Of a stretch of 64,000 bases of DNA, positions 26,819 to 35,308 are shown piece after piece (position 1 is the first letter of the stretch; every line of letters starts with the position of its first letter). The position numbers were made by a program, and so were the translations under genes. Below the pieces are notes generated by a model, which was given only the letters and a program-made list of their open reading frames with translations, did no database searches and had not been told where the DNA came from. This DNA comes from Glycomyces lechevalierae (GTDB lineage: Bacteria; Actinomycetota; Actinomycetes; Mycobacteriales; Micromonosporaceae): the NCBI RefSeq assembly GCF_027622945.1, contig NZ_JAPZVQ010000005.1, positions 134,040 through 198,039 on the forward strand, written 5' to 3'.

Positions 26819-28507
26819 CTACGCGGGCTTCCACTCCTGGATGTTCCACATGGGACCGGCCTGGCTGTTGCCGTTGGCGACGATCCCGTCGAGCGCGCCG
26901 TTCAGGTAGACCACGGACTGCGGCTCGTCGAAGATCGGCAGCGTGAACGCCTGCGGCACCACCATCGCGCCGACGTCGTTCGCGAAGCCCGCGGCCTCGC
27001 CGATGTCGGTCGTGGAGCGCACCTTGGCGATCGCCTCGTCGAGGCCGTCGAGCCGGTACTTGCCGAAGTTCGAGGACGAGTCGGACCCGAAGTACTGCGC
27101 GGGCGCGGTCGTGAACGCGGGCGTGCCGGACCAGCCGTAGATCACGAGGTCGAAGTCGCCCTCGGAGAGCACGGTGCCGAGCTCGCCGTCCGGGATGGCG
27201 TCGAGCGAGACGTCGATGCCGATCTCGGCCAGATAGGACTGCACGAGTTCACCGGCGAGCGTGCGGGTCGCGTCCCCTTCGCCGTAGCGGAAGTTGAACT
27301 TGACGGGCTTGCCGTCGGGCGTCATCAGCGTGTCGCCGGTGGTGTACCCGGCACCCTTGAGCAGTTGGTTGGCCGCGTCCGCGGCGCCTGAGCCCTGCAC
27401 CGGCTTGGAGGCCGCCAGCAGGTCCTCGAAGTACTGGGACTCCTTGTTGAAGAAGTGGTTGGTGCGCGGCGTGACATCGGTGTCCGGGTAGGCCTTGGCG
27501 ATGATGTCCGCGTTGTCGATCGCGGCGAAGACCGCTTGGCGCAGCACCCGGTCGGACAGGAACTCGTTGTTCGTGTTCGTGTCGATGTGGAGCCAGATCG
27601 AGCCGTCGTAGACCTCGGTGGTGACGGCGTCGTCGTCGGCGACCTTGTCGAGCTCCTCCTGGCTGAACTCGGAGGGCCAGGAGCCGTCGATGGAGCCCTG
27701 GCGCAGTTCGGTGATGATCGCCTCGGTGCCTTCGACGACCTTCATCTGGAGCTTCTCGAGGGCGGGCTTGGTGGAGCCCTGGTAGTTCTCGTTGGGCTCG
27801 AAGGTGACGTAATCGCCGGCGACGGCGTCGACCGGCTTGTAGGGCCCGGTGGCCCAGGTGGGCGGGTTCTGGGTGAACCAGGTGGCGCTGCCGCCCATCT
27901 GGGCCGGGTCGGTCTCCCAGTTCGGGAAGCCGTTGTCCGCGGCGATGTGGGCCGGGTACATCGGCGTCTGGAAGAACTGCCATTCGGGGTCGAGGTAGCC
28001 GTCCACATAAGTCATGGTGACGACGTCGCCCTCCTGGGTGATCGAGGCGACGTTGGCGCCCCAGTCGGTGGAGGCGGGCAGGCACTGGGTCTGGTCGCAG
28101 TGCTCGGCCTTGCCCGACATCTGGTGCCAGACGTAGACGAAGTCGTCGACGCCGAAGGGCTCGCCGTCGGACCACTGGGCGTTCTCGTTGAGCGTGTAGG
28201 CCACGGTCATCGGCGATTCGCCCGTGAGCTCGGGGGCCTTGGCGAGGAGCGCGTCGTTGTAGACCCACTCGGCGTCCTGGTTGAAGTCGCCGAGCGCAGT
28301 GGTGCCCGGGTACAGGGCCTGGTGCAGGTAGGACGTGTTGCCGTCGGCCGTGTTCTCGTTCCACGACTCCCAGCCCGAGCTGATCGCCCAGGTGACGTCG
28401 GTGTCCCCGCCGCCCGAATCGCTCCCGCCGCCGCAGGCGGCGAGCGCCCCGGCGGCCAGCAGCGCCGTTCCGGCGAGGGCCCAGGTCCTCGCTGTTGCAG
28501 GTCGCAT
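26819..28507 (-). CDS. ABC transporter solute-binding lipoprotein, family 5 (paralogue 4)
   Basis: A 562-residue peptide-binding protein. Signal MRPATARTWALAGTALLAAG with lipobox LAACGG; no twin arginine. Motifs: WAISSGWESWNENTADGNTS, AQWSDGEPFGVDDFVYVW, LRQAVFAAIDNADIIAKAYP, YGWSGTPAFTTAPAQYF, ending IQEWKPA. It carries a Cys pair (HCDQTQCLPAS) in a loop where paralogue 2 has none. GGGGGAG is before ATG at 28507. It is the first of the four on the strand and resembles paralogue 2 most in its C-lobe (IPDGELGTVLSEG is identical in both). Confidence 0.92.
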   Translation of the reverse strand: MRPATARTWALAGTALLAAGALAACGGGSDSGGGDTDVTWAISSGWESWNENTADGNTSYLHQALYPGTTALGDFNQDAEWVYNDALLAKAPELTGESPMTVAYTLNENAQWSDGEPFGVDDFVYVWHQMSGKAEHCDQTQCLPASTDWGANVASITQEGDVVTMTYVDGYLDPEWQFFQTPMYPAHIAADNGFPNWETDPAQMGGSATWFTQNPPTWATGPYKPVDAVAGDYVTFEPNENYQGSTKPALEKLQMKVVEGTEAIITELRQGSIDGSWPSEFSQEELDKVADDDAVTTEVYDGSIWLHIDTNTNNEFLSDRVLRQAVFAAIDNADIIAKAYPDTDVTPRTNHFFNKESQYFEDLLAASKPVQGSGAADAANQLLKGAGYTTGDTLMTPDGKPVKFNFRYGEGDATRTLAGELVQSYLAEIGIDVSLDAIPDGELGTVLSEGDFDLVIYGWSGTPAFTTAPAQYFGSDSSSNFGKYRLDGLDEAIAKVRSTTDIGEAAGFANDVGAMVVPQAFTLPIFDEPQSVVYLNGALDGIVANGNSQAGPMWNIQEWKPA

Positions 28508-28613
28508 ATGACCACTCCCCCGTGTCCGATTCCACTGTGGGGCCCGAGGGCCCGGGATCATCGTTACACCTGGAAGGGCCGGTTTCGGGAAGTTCGGGAC
28601 AAACGGCGGGGCG

Positions 28614-30635
28614 TCACTCCTCCATCTCGGCGGGGAGCGGTCGGGAGTGGACGACGGTGAGGCGGGAGACGGCGCGGGTGAGGGCGACGTAGAGGTGGCG
28701 CAGGCCGACGCCGTCGATGGTGGCGCCTCCGGTCGCGGGGGCCGCGACGATCTCGGCGGGCTCCACGACGACGACGTGGTCGTACTCGAGGCCCTTGGCG
28801 AGGCTGGCGGCGACGACTTCGACGCGTCCGGTGCCGTCGAGCAGGGTCTTGAGTTCGGCGGCGAGGTCGTCGGCGGCGATGACGCCGACGAGGCCTTCCT
28901 CCGCCAGCGCCTTGGTGACGGCCTCCCGCACGCCCGCTTGGAGGTCGGCGGTCTCGATCCGGTCGCAGGAGCCGTCGGAGCGGATGGATCGCGCGGGCGC
29001 GACGTCGACGCCGAGGTGCGGGAGGACCCGGTTGGCGAGGGCGATGATGACGGCCGGGACGCGGAAGCCGGTGGTGAGCTCGGTGTGCTCGACCTGCTCT
29101 TTGCCGAGGTGGCGCATCTGGTCGGTCCAGGAGGCGGCGGCCCAGGGGGTGGTGCCCTGCGCGAGGTCGCCGAGGACGGTCACGGAGCCTTTGCCGGAGC
29201 GGCGGGCGATCACGCGGCACTGCATCGGGGAGAGGTCCTGGGCTTCGTCGATCACGATGTGGCCGAAGGACTCCGAGGGTTCGCGGAGCTTCATGTGCGA
29301 CTCGATCTCGTCGGCGATGAGGAGGTCCCCGGCGGTCGGCTTGGCGGGCTTCCCGGCGAGCAGCGCGGCCTCTTCTTCGGTGAGGATGCCCCGGGTGGCG
29401 TCGGCGCGGAAGGCCGCGTCGGTGAGGAGCTTCTTCATGACGGTCTTGGTGTTGAGCTTGGGCCAGACCGCGTCGAGGAAGGCCCGCACGGACTCGGTGC
29501 GCTTGAGCTTGGTGGCCCATTTGTTGTCCGGGGAGTGGCCGGAGCGGATCTCGGCTTGGCGGCGGGCGCCCTGCACGATGGCGTCCTCGACGGCTTTGCG
29601 TCCGGCGGTGTAGGTGCGGGTGTGCTTGCGGGCGTTCGTGATCGCCTCGTCGAGGTACCTGAGGCCGAGACGCCAGCGCCAGCCGCCGTCGGTGATGAGG
29701 AGGCCTTCGTCGGGGGTGATACCGCCGTCGACGGCGGTGCCGACGTGGCCCCAGACGGCGCGTTCGCAGACGAGGGCCATGCGGGCGTCGTGTTTGACGA
29801 GGGCGGCCGCGTGGGTGTCGGCGGCGAGGGCGGTGTGGGCGCCGGTGAGCTGCTGGACGGTGACCTGCCAGACGGAGGATTCGCCGAGGGTGGGGAGGAC
29901 GCCCGAGATGTAGGAGAGGAAGCCTTCGTTGGGGCCGACGACGAGGACGCCGGCCTTGTCGAGCTTCTCGGTGTAGTTGTAGAGGAGCCAGGCGGCGCGG
30001 TGGAGGCCGACGGCGGTCTTGCCGGTGCCGGGGGCGCCTTGGACGCAGAGGTTGACGGCGGCTTCGCGGCGGATGAGCTCGTCCTGCTCGGGCTGGATGG
30101 TGGCGACGATGTCGCGCATCGGTCCGGTGCGGGGGCGTTCGATCTCTTCGGTGAGGATGTCGGAGGCGACCTCTTCGCCGAGGAGGAGGTTCTCGTCTTC
30201 GAAGCCGGTGATGCGGGCGCCTTGGAAGCCGAAGCGGCGGCGTTTGGCGACGTCGCGGCGGTCGTGGGCGGAGGCGCGGTAGTACTGCTCGGAGAGCGGG
30301 GCGCGCCAGTCGAGGACGATGGGGTCGTTGTGCTCGTCGCGGATGTGGCGGCGGCCGATGTGGAAGTCCTCGCCGTCGTCCATCCAGATGCGGCCGAAGA
30401 AGAGGGCGATGTCGCGGTCGGCGAGGTCGGCGAGGCGGGGGACGGTGTAGTTGGCCATGGCCCAGCCGAAGAGGTGGTCGGACCGGACGTCGCCGAGGCC
30501 GAGGTTCTTGGTGGACTCGTCGAAGTCGCCGGAGTAGATGTTGTGGATGCCCTCGGTGAGGTCGCGCATGGCGGCCATCTGGGCGCGGGCGTGCTCGTGG
30601 TGCTGGAGTTCGGCTTGGAGCTCGGTTTCGGACAC
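28614..30635 (-). CDS. HelD/HelR-family RNA polymerase-associated superfamily 1 helicase
   Basis: A 673-residue UvrD-like ATPase of the HelD group, which pulls RNA polymerase off DNA and recycles it; actinobacterial HelR members protect the polymerase from rifamycins. A coiled N-terminal arm (ETELQAELQHHEHARAQMAA) precedes Walker A APGTGKTAVGLHRAAWLLYN at about residue 215. Walker B HIVIDEAQDLSPMQ and motif VTVLGDLAQGT follow, then the C-terminal motif HLYVALTRAVSRLTVVH. No rifamycin-associated element is seen upstream, so I do not call it HelR. Monocistronic. The HelD assignment is firm; rifamycin function is inference. Confidence 0.88.
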   Translation of the reverse strand: MSETELQAELQHHEHARAQMAAMRDLTEGIHNIYSGDFDESTKNLGLGDVRSDHLFGWAMANYTVPRLADLADRDIALFFGRIWMDDGEDFHIGRRHIRDEHNDPIVLDWRAPLSEQYYRASAHDRRDVAKRRRFGFQGARITGFEDENLLLGEEVASDILTEEIERPRTGPMRDIVATIQPEQDELIRREAAVNLCVQGAPGTGKTAVGLHRAAWLLYNYTEKLDKAGVLVVGPNEGFLSYISGVLPTLGESSVWQVTVQQLTGAHTALAADTHAAALVKHDARMALVCERAVWGHVGTAVDGGITPDEGLLITDGGWRWRLGLRYLDEAITNARKHTRTYTAGRKAVEDAIVQGARRQAEIRSGHSPDNKWATKLKRTESVRAFLDAVWPKLNTKTVMKKLLTDAAFRADATRGILTEEEAALLAGKPAKPTAGDLLIADEIESHMKLREPSESFGHIVIDEAQDLSPMQCRVIARRSGKGSVTVLGDLAQGTTPWAAASWTDQMRHLGKEQVEHTELTTGFRVPAVIIALANRVLPHLGVDVAPARSIRSDGSCDRIETADLQAGVREAVTKALAEEGLVGVIAADDLAAELKTLLDGTGRVEVVAASLAKGLEYDHVVVVEPAEIVAAPATGGATIDGVGLRHLYVALTRAVSRLTVVHSRPLPAEMEE

Positions 30636-30719
30636 AGCTTGTCTCCCGGTGGATTTGTACAGGATTGAAGCAGACGAGCCGTCGAGCTTACTGAACCTTG
30701 ACCTGCGGGAGCAATCGAT

Positions 30720-31226
30720 TTACCGGGCGGCGAGGGGTTTGACGTCCACGAGGCGGCCGTCGTCGCGGTGGAGGACCCAGCCGGTGCCGGGCGGGGCGGT
30801 GTCGGGGGTGTCGAGGGGGAGGGTGAGGTCGTGGCCGGCGAGGTCGTGGCCGTCGCGGGCGGCGACGGCGACGAGGAGCGCGGCGAGGACGATGCCTTCG
30901 GCGCAGACGACGGTGGTGCGGCGGGGGTCGGGGAGGGCGCGGATCGCCTTGGCGGCCAGCCAGACCGCGGTGTGGGCCGGGCCGGGCAGTTCGGGGGCGT
31001 GGGCGCTCAGGTCGTCGGCGACGGTGACGCGGAGGTCGAGGCGGCTGGCGAGGGGCGCGAGGGTGTCGGCGCAGGCGCGGGCGGGGCCGCTGAGGAGGTT
31101 GGTGGGGTTGTAGAGCTGCAGGAAGTCGGCGAGCGCCCAGGCGCGGCGGGACTGCTCGTCGGTGAGGGGCGCCGGTGCGGTCGCGGGGAGGGCGACGTGC
31201 CGCAGGAGGATGAGCGCTGAGAGCAT
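30720..31226 (-). CDS. Histidine phosphatase-like protein with altered active site
   Basis: A 168-residue protein of the phosphoglycerate-mutase-like fold. The N-terminal strand SALILLRHVALPA carries the phosphohistidine motif as RHV instead of RHG, and LSGPARACADTLAPLASRL supplies the first catalytic arginine. The region normally containing the second histidine (SHGG) reads VVCAEGIVLAALL, with Glu in its place. It may be a slow or inactive phosphatase. GGGGG precedes the ATG at 31226. A longer frame to 32888 is a shadow of the transporter gene. Confidence 0.65.
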   Translation of the reverse strand: MLSALILLRHVALPATAPAPLTDEQSRRAWALADFLQLYNPTNLLSGPARACADTLAPLASRLDLRVTVADDLSAHAPELPGPAHTAVWLAAKAIRALPDPRRTTVVCAEGIVLAALLVAVAARDGHDLAGHDLTLPLDTPDTAPPGTGWVLHRDDGRLVDVKPLAAR

Positions 31227-31401
31227 CAGCGGCCCCCGTTCGCGCGGAGGCGGGACGAGGGCCGGGGCACGGCAACCGGGAGACGCATATTGAAGATGCT
31301 TCATCCTTGAGTGAACTGTGGATGAAGCCGAAGGTGAACCGGGGGTGAACAGTCCGCGGCGGAGCCGTCGCCCTCGGCGAAGCTCGCGACCTGTGAGCTG
31401 T

Positions 31402-31692
31402 CTACGGCTGGTAGCGGAGGTCCTCGTACTCCTCGTGGCGCTGCATCCACCGGTCGACGAACGGGCAGGTCGGGTACGCCTTCGCGCCCTTCTCCCGCAG
31501 GTCGTCGAGGGCGTGGCGCACGAGCCGGTCGCCCCAGCCCTGGCCGCGCAGCGAGCGGTCCACTTCGGTGTGGGGCAGCACGACGAAGTCCTCGCGGGTG
31601 AGGTACTCCAGGTAGCCGAGCACGCCTCCGGCGTCGTCGCGCAGCTCGTACCGGTTCTCGTCGACATTCTCGACCACAGAAAGATCCGCCAT
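31402..31692 (-). CDS. Small GNAT acetyltransferase-like protein
   Basis: A 96-residue protein of the compact GNAT group (YjdJ/GTLF3B type). RYELRDDAGGVLGYLEYLTR gives the first strands, DFVVLPHTEVDRSLRGQGWG the acetyl-CoA loop (RGQGWGDRLV) and ALDDLREKGAKAYPTCPFVD the ending, with the conserved P-T-C-PF cysteine. Function in such proteins is unknown; a role in protein or small-molecule acetylation is assumed. It lies 11 nt after the exporter gene, so it may be the third gene of the LprG-P55 operon. Confidence 0.85.
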   Translation of the reverse strand: MADLSVVENVDENRYELRDDAGGVLGYLEYLTREDFVVLPHTEVDRSLRGQGWGDRLVRHALDDLREKGAKAYPTCPFVDRWMQRHEEYEDLRYQP

Positions 31693-31702
31693 GCGGCCAA
31701 CC

Positions 31703-33208
31703 CTATCCAGGTAAGCCCCTGATCAGCGAATGAGTGCGTGCTCGCACACGTCCGGGAATAGCGAGGGAGACGAGGGCGGCGGCGGCGCAGATGCAGGCTG
31801 CGGCGGTGAAGACTTCGGCGTATTGGTTGGCGAGGGCGGCGTTGAGGGCTTTGAGGTAGTCCGCTTGGAGCGCAAGGTATTCGGCTTCGGAGATGCCGAA
31901 CGGGAGGGGCGTGTCGAGGTCGGCGGTGGCCTGCTGGAAGCGGTGGAGGCTCCAGGAGGTGAGGGCGGCGACGCCGATGAGCATGCCCATCATGCGGGCG
32001 ACGACGACGGCGGCGGAGGCGGTGCCGTGGCTGTCCTCGGGGGTGGTGCGGAGGGCGGCGGAGGAGAGCGGGGCGATGGTGGCGCCGAGGGCGGCTCCGG
32101 CGAGGGCGAGGCCGGGTTCGATGTCGGGGACGGTGCGGGCGATCCAGAAGTAGGCGGCGGCCGCGGCGGCGAAGCCGATCGCGGCCGGGAGGCGTTCGCC
32201 GTAGCGGGAGGCGATGAAGCCGCCGAGGAGCGCGCCGGCCGGGAGGCCGGCGAGGAACCACAGGAGGAGGAGTGCGCCTCCCGTGGCGTCGAGGCCGCGG
32301 AGGGTCTGGGCGAGGAGCTGCACGTCGACGAGGGTGACCATGAGGGCCGCGCCGGCGGCGAGGCTCGCGGCGAGTCCGGCGGCGAAGGGCCGCCAGGCGA
32401 CCCCGGCGGGGTCGAGGAGGCGGGTGGCCGAGTACCGCTGCTGGAGGCCGAAGACGACGAGGACCACGGCTCCGGCGATGACCGTGGGCAGCCCCCAGGA
32501 GGGCAGGACGGCGGCCGCGGAGTCGGGGTTGTAGAGCCCGACTGTGAAGAGTCCCAGGGCGAGCGCGAGGAGCAGTCCGCCGAGGAAGTCGATGCGGCCC
32601 GCGTCGCGCCGCGCCTCCGTCTTCGGCAGGGCGAACTGGATCGCCAGCGCCGCGAGGAGCGCGAGCGGCACGTTGATCCAGAAGATGCCGCGCCATCCGA
32701 CGAGGGCGGCGACGGCGGCGCCGAAGAGGGGGCCGAGGACGGCGCCGAGTTCCTGTGCGGCGCCGACCCATCCGAGGACGGCGGGGCGGCGGCGGGCGGT
32801 GAAGAGGTCGGCGGCGAGGGCCATGGTGACGGGCAGGAGGGCGCCGCCGGCGAGGCCTTGGAGGGTGCGTCCGGCGGCGAGGGGCCACAGGTCGGTGGCG
32901 AGCGCGCTGATGACGGAGCCGATGGCGAAGGCGGCGAGGCAGGCGTGGATGAGGGCTTTGCGGCCGAAGCGGTCGGAGAGGCGCCCGAGGAGCGGCATCC
33001 CGGCGGTGTAGCCGAGGAGGTAGCCGGTGACGAGGGGTGTGGCGCGTTCGAGGTGGTTGACGGGGATGTCGAACTCGCCGATCATGTCGACGAGAACCGT
33101 GACGAGGACGTACGCGTCGATCGACCCGATGAGGACGGCGGCCCCGGCGGCGCCGATGGCGAGCCTGCGGCGGCCCGGGTCGGCCTGCTTCAGGTCAGGG
33201 CGCCTCAA
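31703..33208 (-). CDS. P55-type major facilitator exporter (Rv1410c family)
   Basis: A 501-residue, 14-helix MFS transporter. IGSIDAYVLVTVLVDMI is the first helix with the membrane aspartate found in the P55 group; GRLSDRFGRKALIHACLA is motif A and the second half has ALLGGFIASRYGERLP. P55 (Rv1410c) with lipoprotein LprG moves triacylglycerides and other lipids across the mycobacterial envelope and affects drug tolerance. The gene starts with TTG at 33208, inside the last 14 bases of the LprG-like gene. The pairing strongly supports the assignment, even though this organism need not make mycolic acids. Confidence 0.88.
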   Translation of the reverse strand: MRRPDLKQADPGRRRLAIGAAGAAVLIGSIDAYVLVTVLVDMIGEFDIPVNHLERATPLVTGYLLGYTAGMPLLGRLSDRFGRKALIHACLAAFAIGSVISALATDLWPLAAGRTLQGLAGGALLPVTMALAADLFTARRRPAVLGWVGAAQELGAVLGPLFGAAVAALVGWRGIFWINVPLALLAALAIQFALPKTEARRDAGRIDFLGGLLLALALGLFTVGLYNPDSAAAVLPSWGLPTVIAGAVVLVVFGLQQRYSATRLLDPAGVAWRPFAAGLAASLAAGAALMVTLVDVQLLAQTLRGLDATGGALLLLWFLAGLPAGALLGGFIASRYGERLPAAIGFAAAAAAYFWIARTVPDIEPGLALAGAALGATIAPLSSAALRTTPEDSHGTASAAVVVARMMGMLIGVAALTSWSLHRFQQATADLDTPLPFGISEAEYLALQADYLKALNAALANQYAEVFTAAACICAAAALVSLAIPGRVRARTHSLIRGLPG

Positions 33209-33851
33209 TCGTCACCGATTCGTCGTAGTCGGAGAGCAGGAGGGTGACCGTGGCGTCGCCTTGGGAGAACTCGGCTTTGACGACGCGGGAGGTGTCCTGG
33301 TCGAACCAGACGGTGGCGGCGTTCCAGTCCCCTTCGGCGGGGATGAGGGTGGCGAAGGCGGCGGGGTCGAATTCGACGGTGTAGCGGTAGGTCTCGACGC
33401 CGTCGACCTTCTCGGTGTCCTCGGCTTCGGCCGAGTCGGCGGCTTCGAGGAGGGCGGCGACGCCGGCGTCGGGGTCGAGCAGGAGGGTGGGGTCGTAGGG
33501 CAGCATGTCGTCGCCGACGGGGATCTGCTGGAAGCCGCCGGTGGGGCCTTTGACCCAGGCGTCCTCGCCGATGATGACGTACTCGGCTTCGATGTCCATG
33601 CCGAACGCGGTGAGGGTGCCGGTGCCTTCGGCGGAGCCGTCGGCGGTGACGGTGCCGTCGGCGGCTTTGATGTCGAGCCCGGGGACGTCGCCGTCGACGG
33701 CGAGGTCGAAGCGGACGCTCTCGACGTCGCGCATGGCGGAGGCGGCGTCGGGGAGCATCTCGTCGGCGGCGGGCAGGTCCCCGCTGCCGGAGCAGGCGGC
33801 GGCCGCGAGCAGGGCGAGCGCGGCGGTGGCCACGAGGGGTGTCGTTCGCAT
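33195..33851 (-). CDS. LppX/LprAFG-family lipoprotein (LprG-like)
   Basis: A 218-residue lipoprotein. Signal MRTTPLVATAALALLAAAAC with lipobox LAAAAC and lipidated Cys20. The mature LprAFG fold is seen as AMRDVESVRFDLAVDGDVPG, a half-barrel pattern with AEGTGTLTAFGMDIEAEYVI, WVKGPTGGFQQIP and TVWFDQDTSRVVKAEFSQG. In mycobacteria LprG binds triacylated lipids in its hydrophobic cavity and hands them to the outer layer; P55 exports them. Gene order lprG-p55 with a 14-bp overlap matches that operon. Confidence 0.9.
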   Translation of the reverse strand: MRTTPLVATAALALLAAAACSGSGDLPAADEMLPDAASAMRDVESVRFDLAVDGDVPGLDIKAADGTVTADGSAEGTGTLTAFGMDIEAEYVIIGEDAWVKGPTGGFQQIPVGDDMLPYDPTLLLDPDAGVAALLEAADSAEAEDTEKVDGVETYRYTVEFDPAAFATLIPAEGDWNAATVWFDQDTSRVVKAEFSQGDATVTLLLSDYDESVTIEAP

Positions 33852-34066
33852 GGCCCGATCCTATGCCGTCGCGGACACCCGCCGGAGTCCTCGACACGGC
33901 CGGGGCCGCCGGGCTCCGCGGCGGCGCTTCGGGTCCGGCGAGGATCACAGCGGGCCTCGGGTCGGCAGTGGCGGCGCCCATTGCCGACCCGGGGGCGTCG
34001 TCGTTAAGGTCGACCGCAGGAAACCCCGTCTCACCCCGTGGAACACCGTCGAAGGGACACGCCGCC

Positions 34067-34384
34067 GTGCTCGCAAACCCCGTCTTCCGCTACCGCATGC
34101 TGACGCTCGCCGAGGGCTGGTCGTTCGTGCTGCTCCTCGTGTTCGGCTCGCTTCTGAGCCGGATCTCGGAGATCGACCTGGTGATGCCGCTCGGGGCGCT
34201 GCACGGCGCCCTGTTCGTGCTGCTGGTCCTCAGCACGTTCCTGATCCGCCGCCGCCTCGACTGGGGCTTCGGCACGACGCTCGTCGCGCTGATCTGCTCG
34301 GTGGTGCCGTTGGCGCCGTTCTTCTTCCACCACGCGAAGAAGGACGAGTTCCTGGCGGCCGAGCGCGCCGCGCAGCCGGCCTAG
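34067..34384 (+). CDS. DUF3817 integral membrane protein
   Basis: A 105-residue membrane protein. Three helices are visible (TLAEGWSFVLLLVFGSLL, ALHGALFVLLVLSTFLI, LVALICSVVPLAPFFF), with the DUF3817 signature HG in the second and FHHAKKDEF near the end. Function unknown; the family is common in actinobacteria and small. GTG at 34067 is chosen, with GAAGGGA upstream; a longer frame starts at 33839 but has no membrane or coding character there. Confidence 0.88.
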   Translation: MLANPVFRYRMLTLAEGWSFVLLLVFGSLLSRISEIDLVMPLGALHGALFVLLVLSTFLIRRRLDWGFGTTLVALICSVVPLAPFFFHHAKKDEFLAAERAAQPA

Positions 34385-34398
34385 CGGCGGTGGGGTCG

Positions 34399-35178
34399 GT
34401 GGGCTGGCTCGAGGCGGCCGCGATCCTGGCCGCCGGGTTCGGCGCGGGCATGATCAACGTCATCGTCGGCTCGGGGACCCTGATCTCGTTCCCGGTGCTG
34501 CTCCTGTTCGGGTATCCGCCGGTGGTCGCGAACGTCTCGAACACGCTCGGGCTCGTCCCCGGCAGCCTCTCAGGGACCATCGGCTATCGCCGTGAGCTGC
34601 AAGCGAACGGGCGTCTGGCGCGGATGCTGGTGCCCGCCTCGATGGCCGGGGGAATCCTGGGCGCCTCGCTGCTGTTCCTGCTGCCGGCGGCGGCGTTCGA
34701 GTTGATCGTGCCGGTGCTCATCGCCGTCGGCATCGCGATGGTGCTGGTGGGGCCGCTCGTGCAGCGGAACGCGGCCCGGCGGGCGGCCGGACGGACCGGG
34801 CCGTCTGGGACACCGCTGTGGAAAACCGCCGTCACGCTCGCGGGCATGTTCGCGCTGGGCGTCTACGGCGGCTATTTCGGTGCCGCTCAAGGCATCCTCA
34901 TCGTCGGCCTGCTCAGTCTGCTCACCGTCGAGACCCTGCAGTCACTCAACGGCGTGAAGAACCTGCTGGTCATGGCCGTGAACCTGATCGCGGCCGTTGC
35001 GTTCCTAGTGATCTCCCCCGCCAGCATCGACTGGCTCGTCGTCGCCCTCATCGCGGTCGGATCCGCCCTCGGCGGCCTGGTGGGCGCCCGCATCGGACGG
35101 CGACTCCCCGCACCCGTACTCCGCGGGGCCATCGCCGCCATCGGGACGGTGGCGATCGTGTACCTGCTCGCCACCTGA
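34399..35178 (+). CDS. TauE/SafE-family sulfite/anion exporter
   Basis: A 259-residue membrane permease of the TauE/SafE group (DUF81), which move sulfite, sulfoacetate or similar anions. Eight or nine helices, opening ILAAGFGAGMINVIVGSGT, the family's glycine-rich first repeat; the second repeat is seen in FALGVYGGYFGAAQGIL. NGVKNLLVMAVNLIAAVAF closes the core. GTG at 34399 gives a typical start (MGWLEAAA); GTG at 34390 is also possible. It lies 14 nt after the DUF3817 gene and is probably co-transcribed. Confidence 0.85.
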   Translation: MGWLEAAAILAAGFGAGMINVIVGSGTLISFPVLLLFGYPPVVANVSNTLGLVPGSLSGTIGYRRELQANGRLARMLVPASMAGGILGASLLFLLPAAAFELIVPVLIAVGIAMVLVGPLVQRNAARRAAGRTGPSGTPLWKTAVTLAGMFALGVYGGYFGAAQGILIVGLLSLLTVETLQSLNGVKNLLVMAVNLIAAVAFLVISPASIDWLVVALIAVGSALGGLVGARIGRRLPAPVLRGAIAAIGTVAIVYLLAT

Positions 35179-35188
35179 CCCAGGGCAC

Positions 35189-35228
35189 AAAAAAGGATCC
35201 GCCCGAGTCGATCGACTCGGGCGGATCC
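35189..35228 (-). terminator. Strong Rho-independent terminator of tRNA-Arg
   Basis: A 34-nt perfect palindrome (35195-35228, arms of 17) is followed, on the minus strand, by six T residues. It is the only terminator in this window with a good T tract and lies eight bases past the tRNA-Arg 3' end. Confidence 0.9.
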
Positions 35229-35235
35229 CCTGCTG

Positions 35236-35308
35236 TGCCCCCGGCAGGATTCGAACCTGCGACACCTGGTCCCGGAAACCAGTGCTCTATCCACTGAGCT
35301 ACGGAGGC
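35236..35308 (-). tRNA. tRNA-Arg (anticodon CCG)
   Basis: The minus strand folds as a 73-nt tRNA: acceptor GCCTCCG/CGGGGGC (one G-U pair), D-arm AGCTCAGTGGATAGAGCA, anticodon stem CTGGT/ACCAG with loop TTCCGGG giving anticodon CCG, and T-arm CGCAGGTTCGAATCCTGC. Discriminator A, no encoded CCA. It reads CGG arginine codons. Confidence 0.95.

Noticed and set aside
30636-30719. Rifamycin-associated element before the HelD-type gene
   Set aside because: The expected 19-bp inverted repeat is not present upstream, so HelR function is not claimed.
30720-32888. 722-residue minus-strand ORF
   Set aside because: Its N-terminal part is a shadow of the P55-type exporter gene; only the last 168 residues (from 31226) are a plausible protein.
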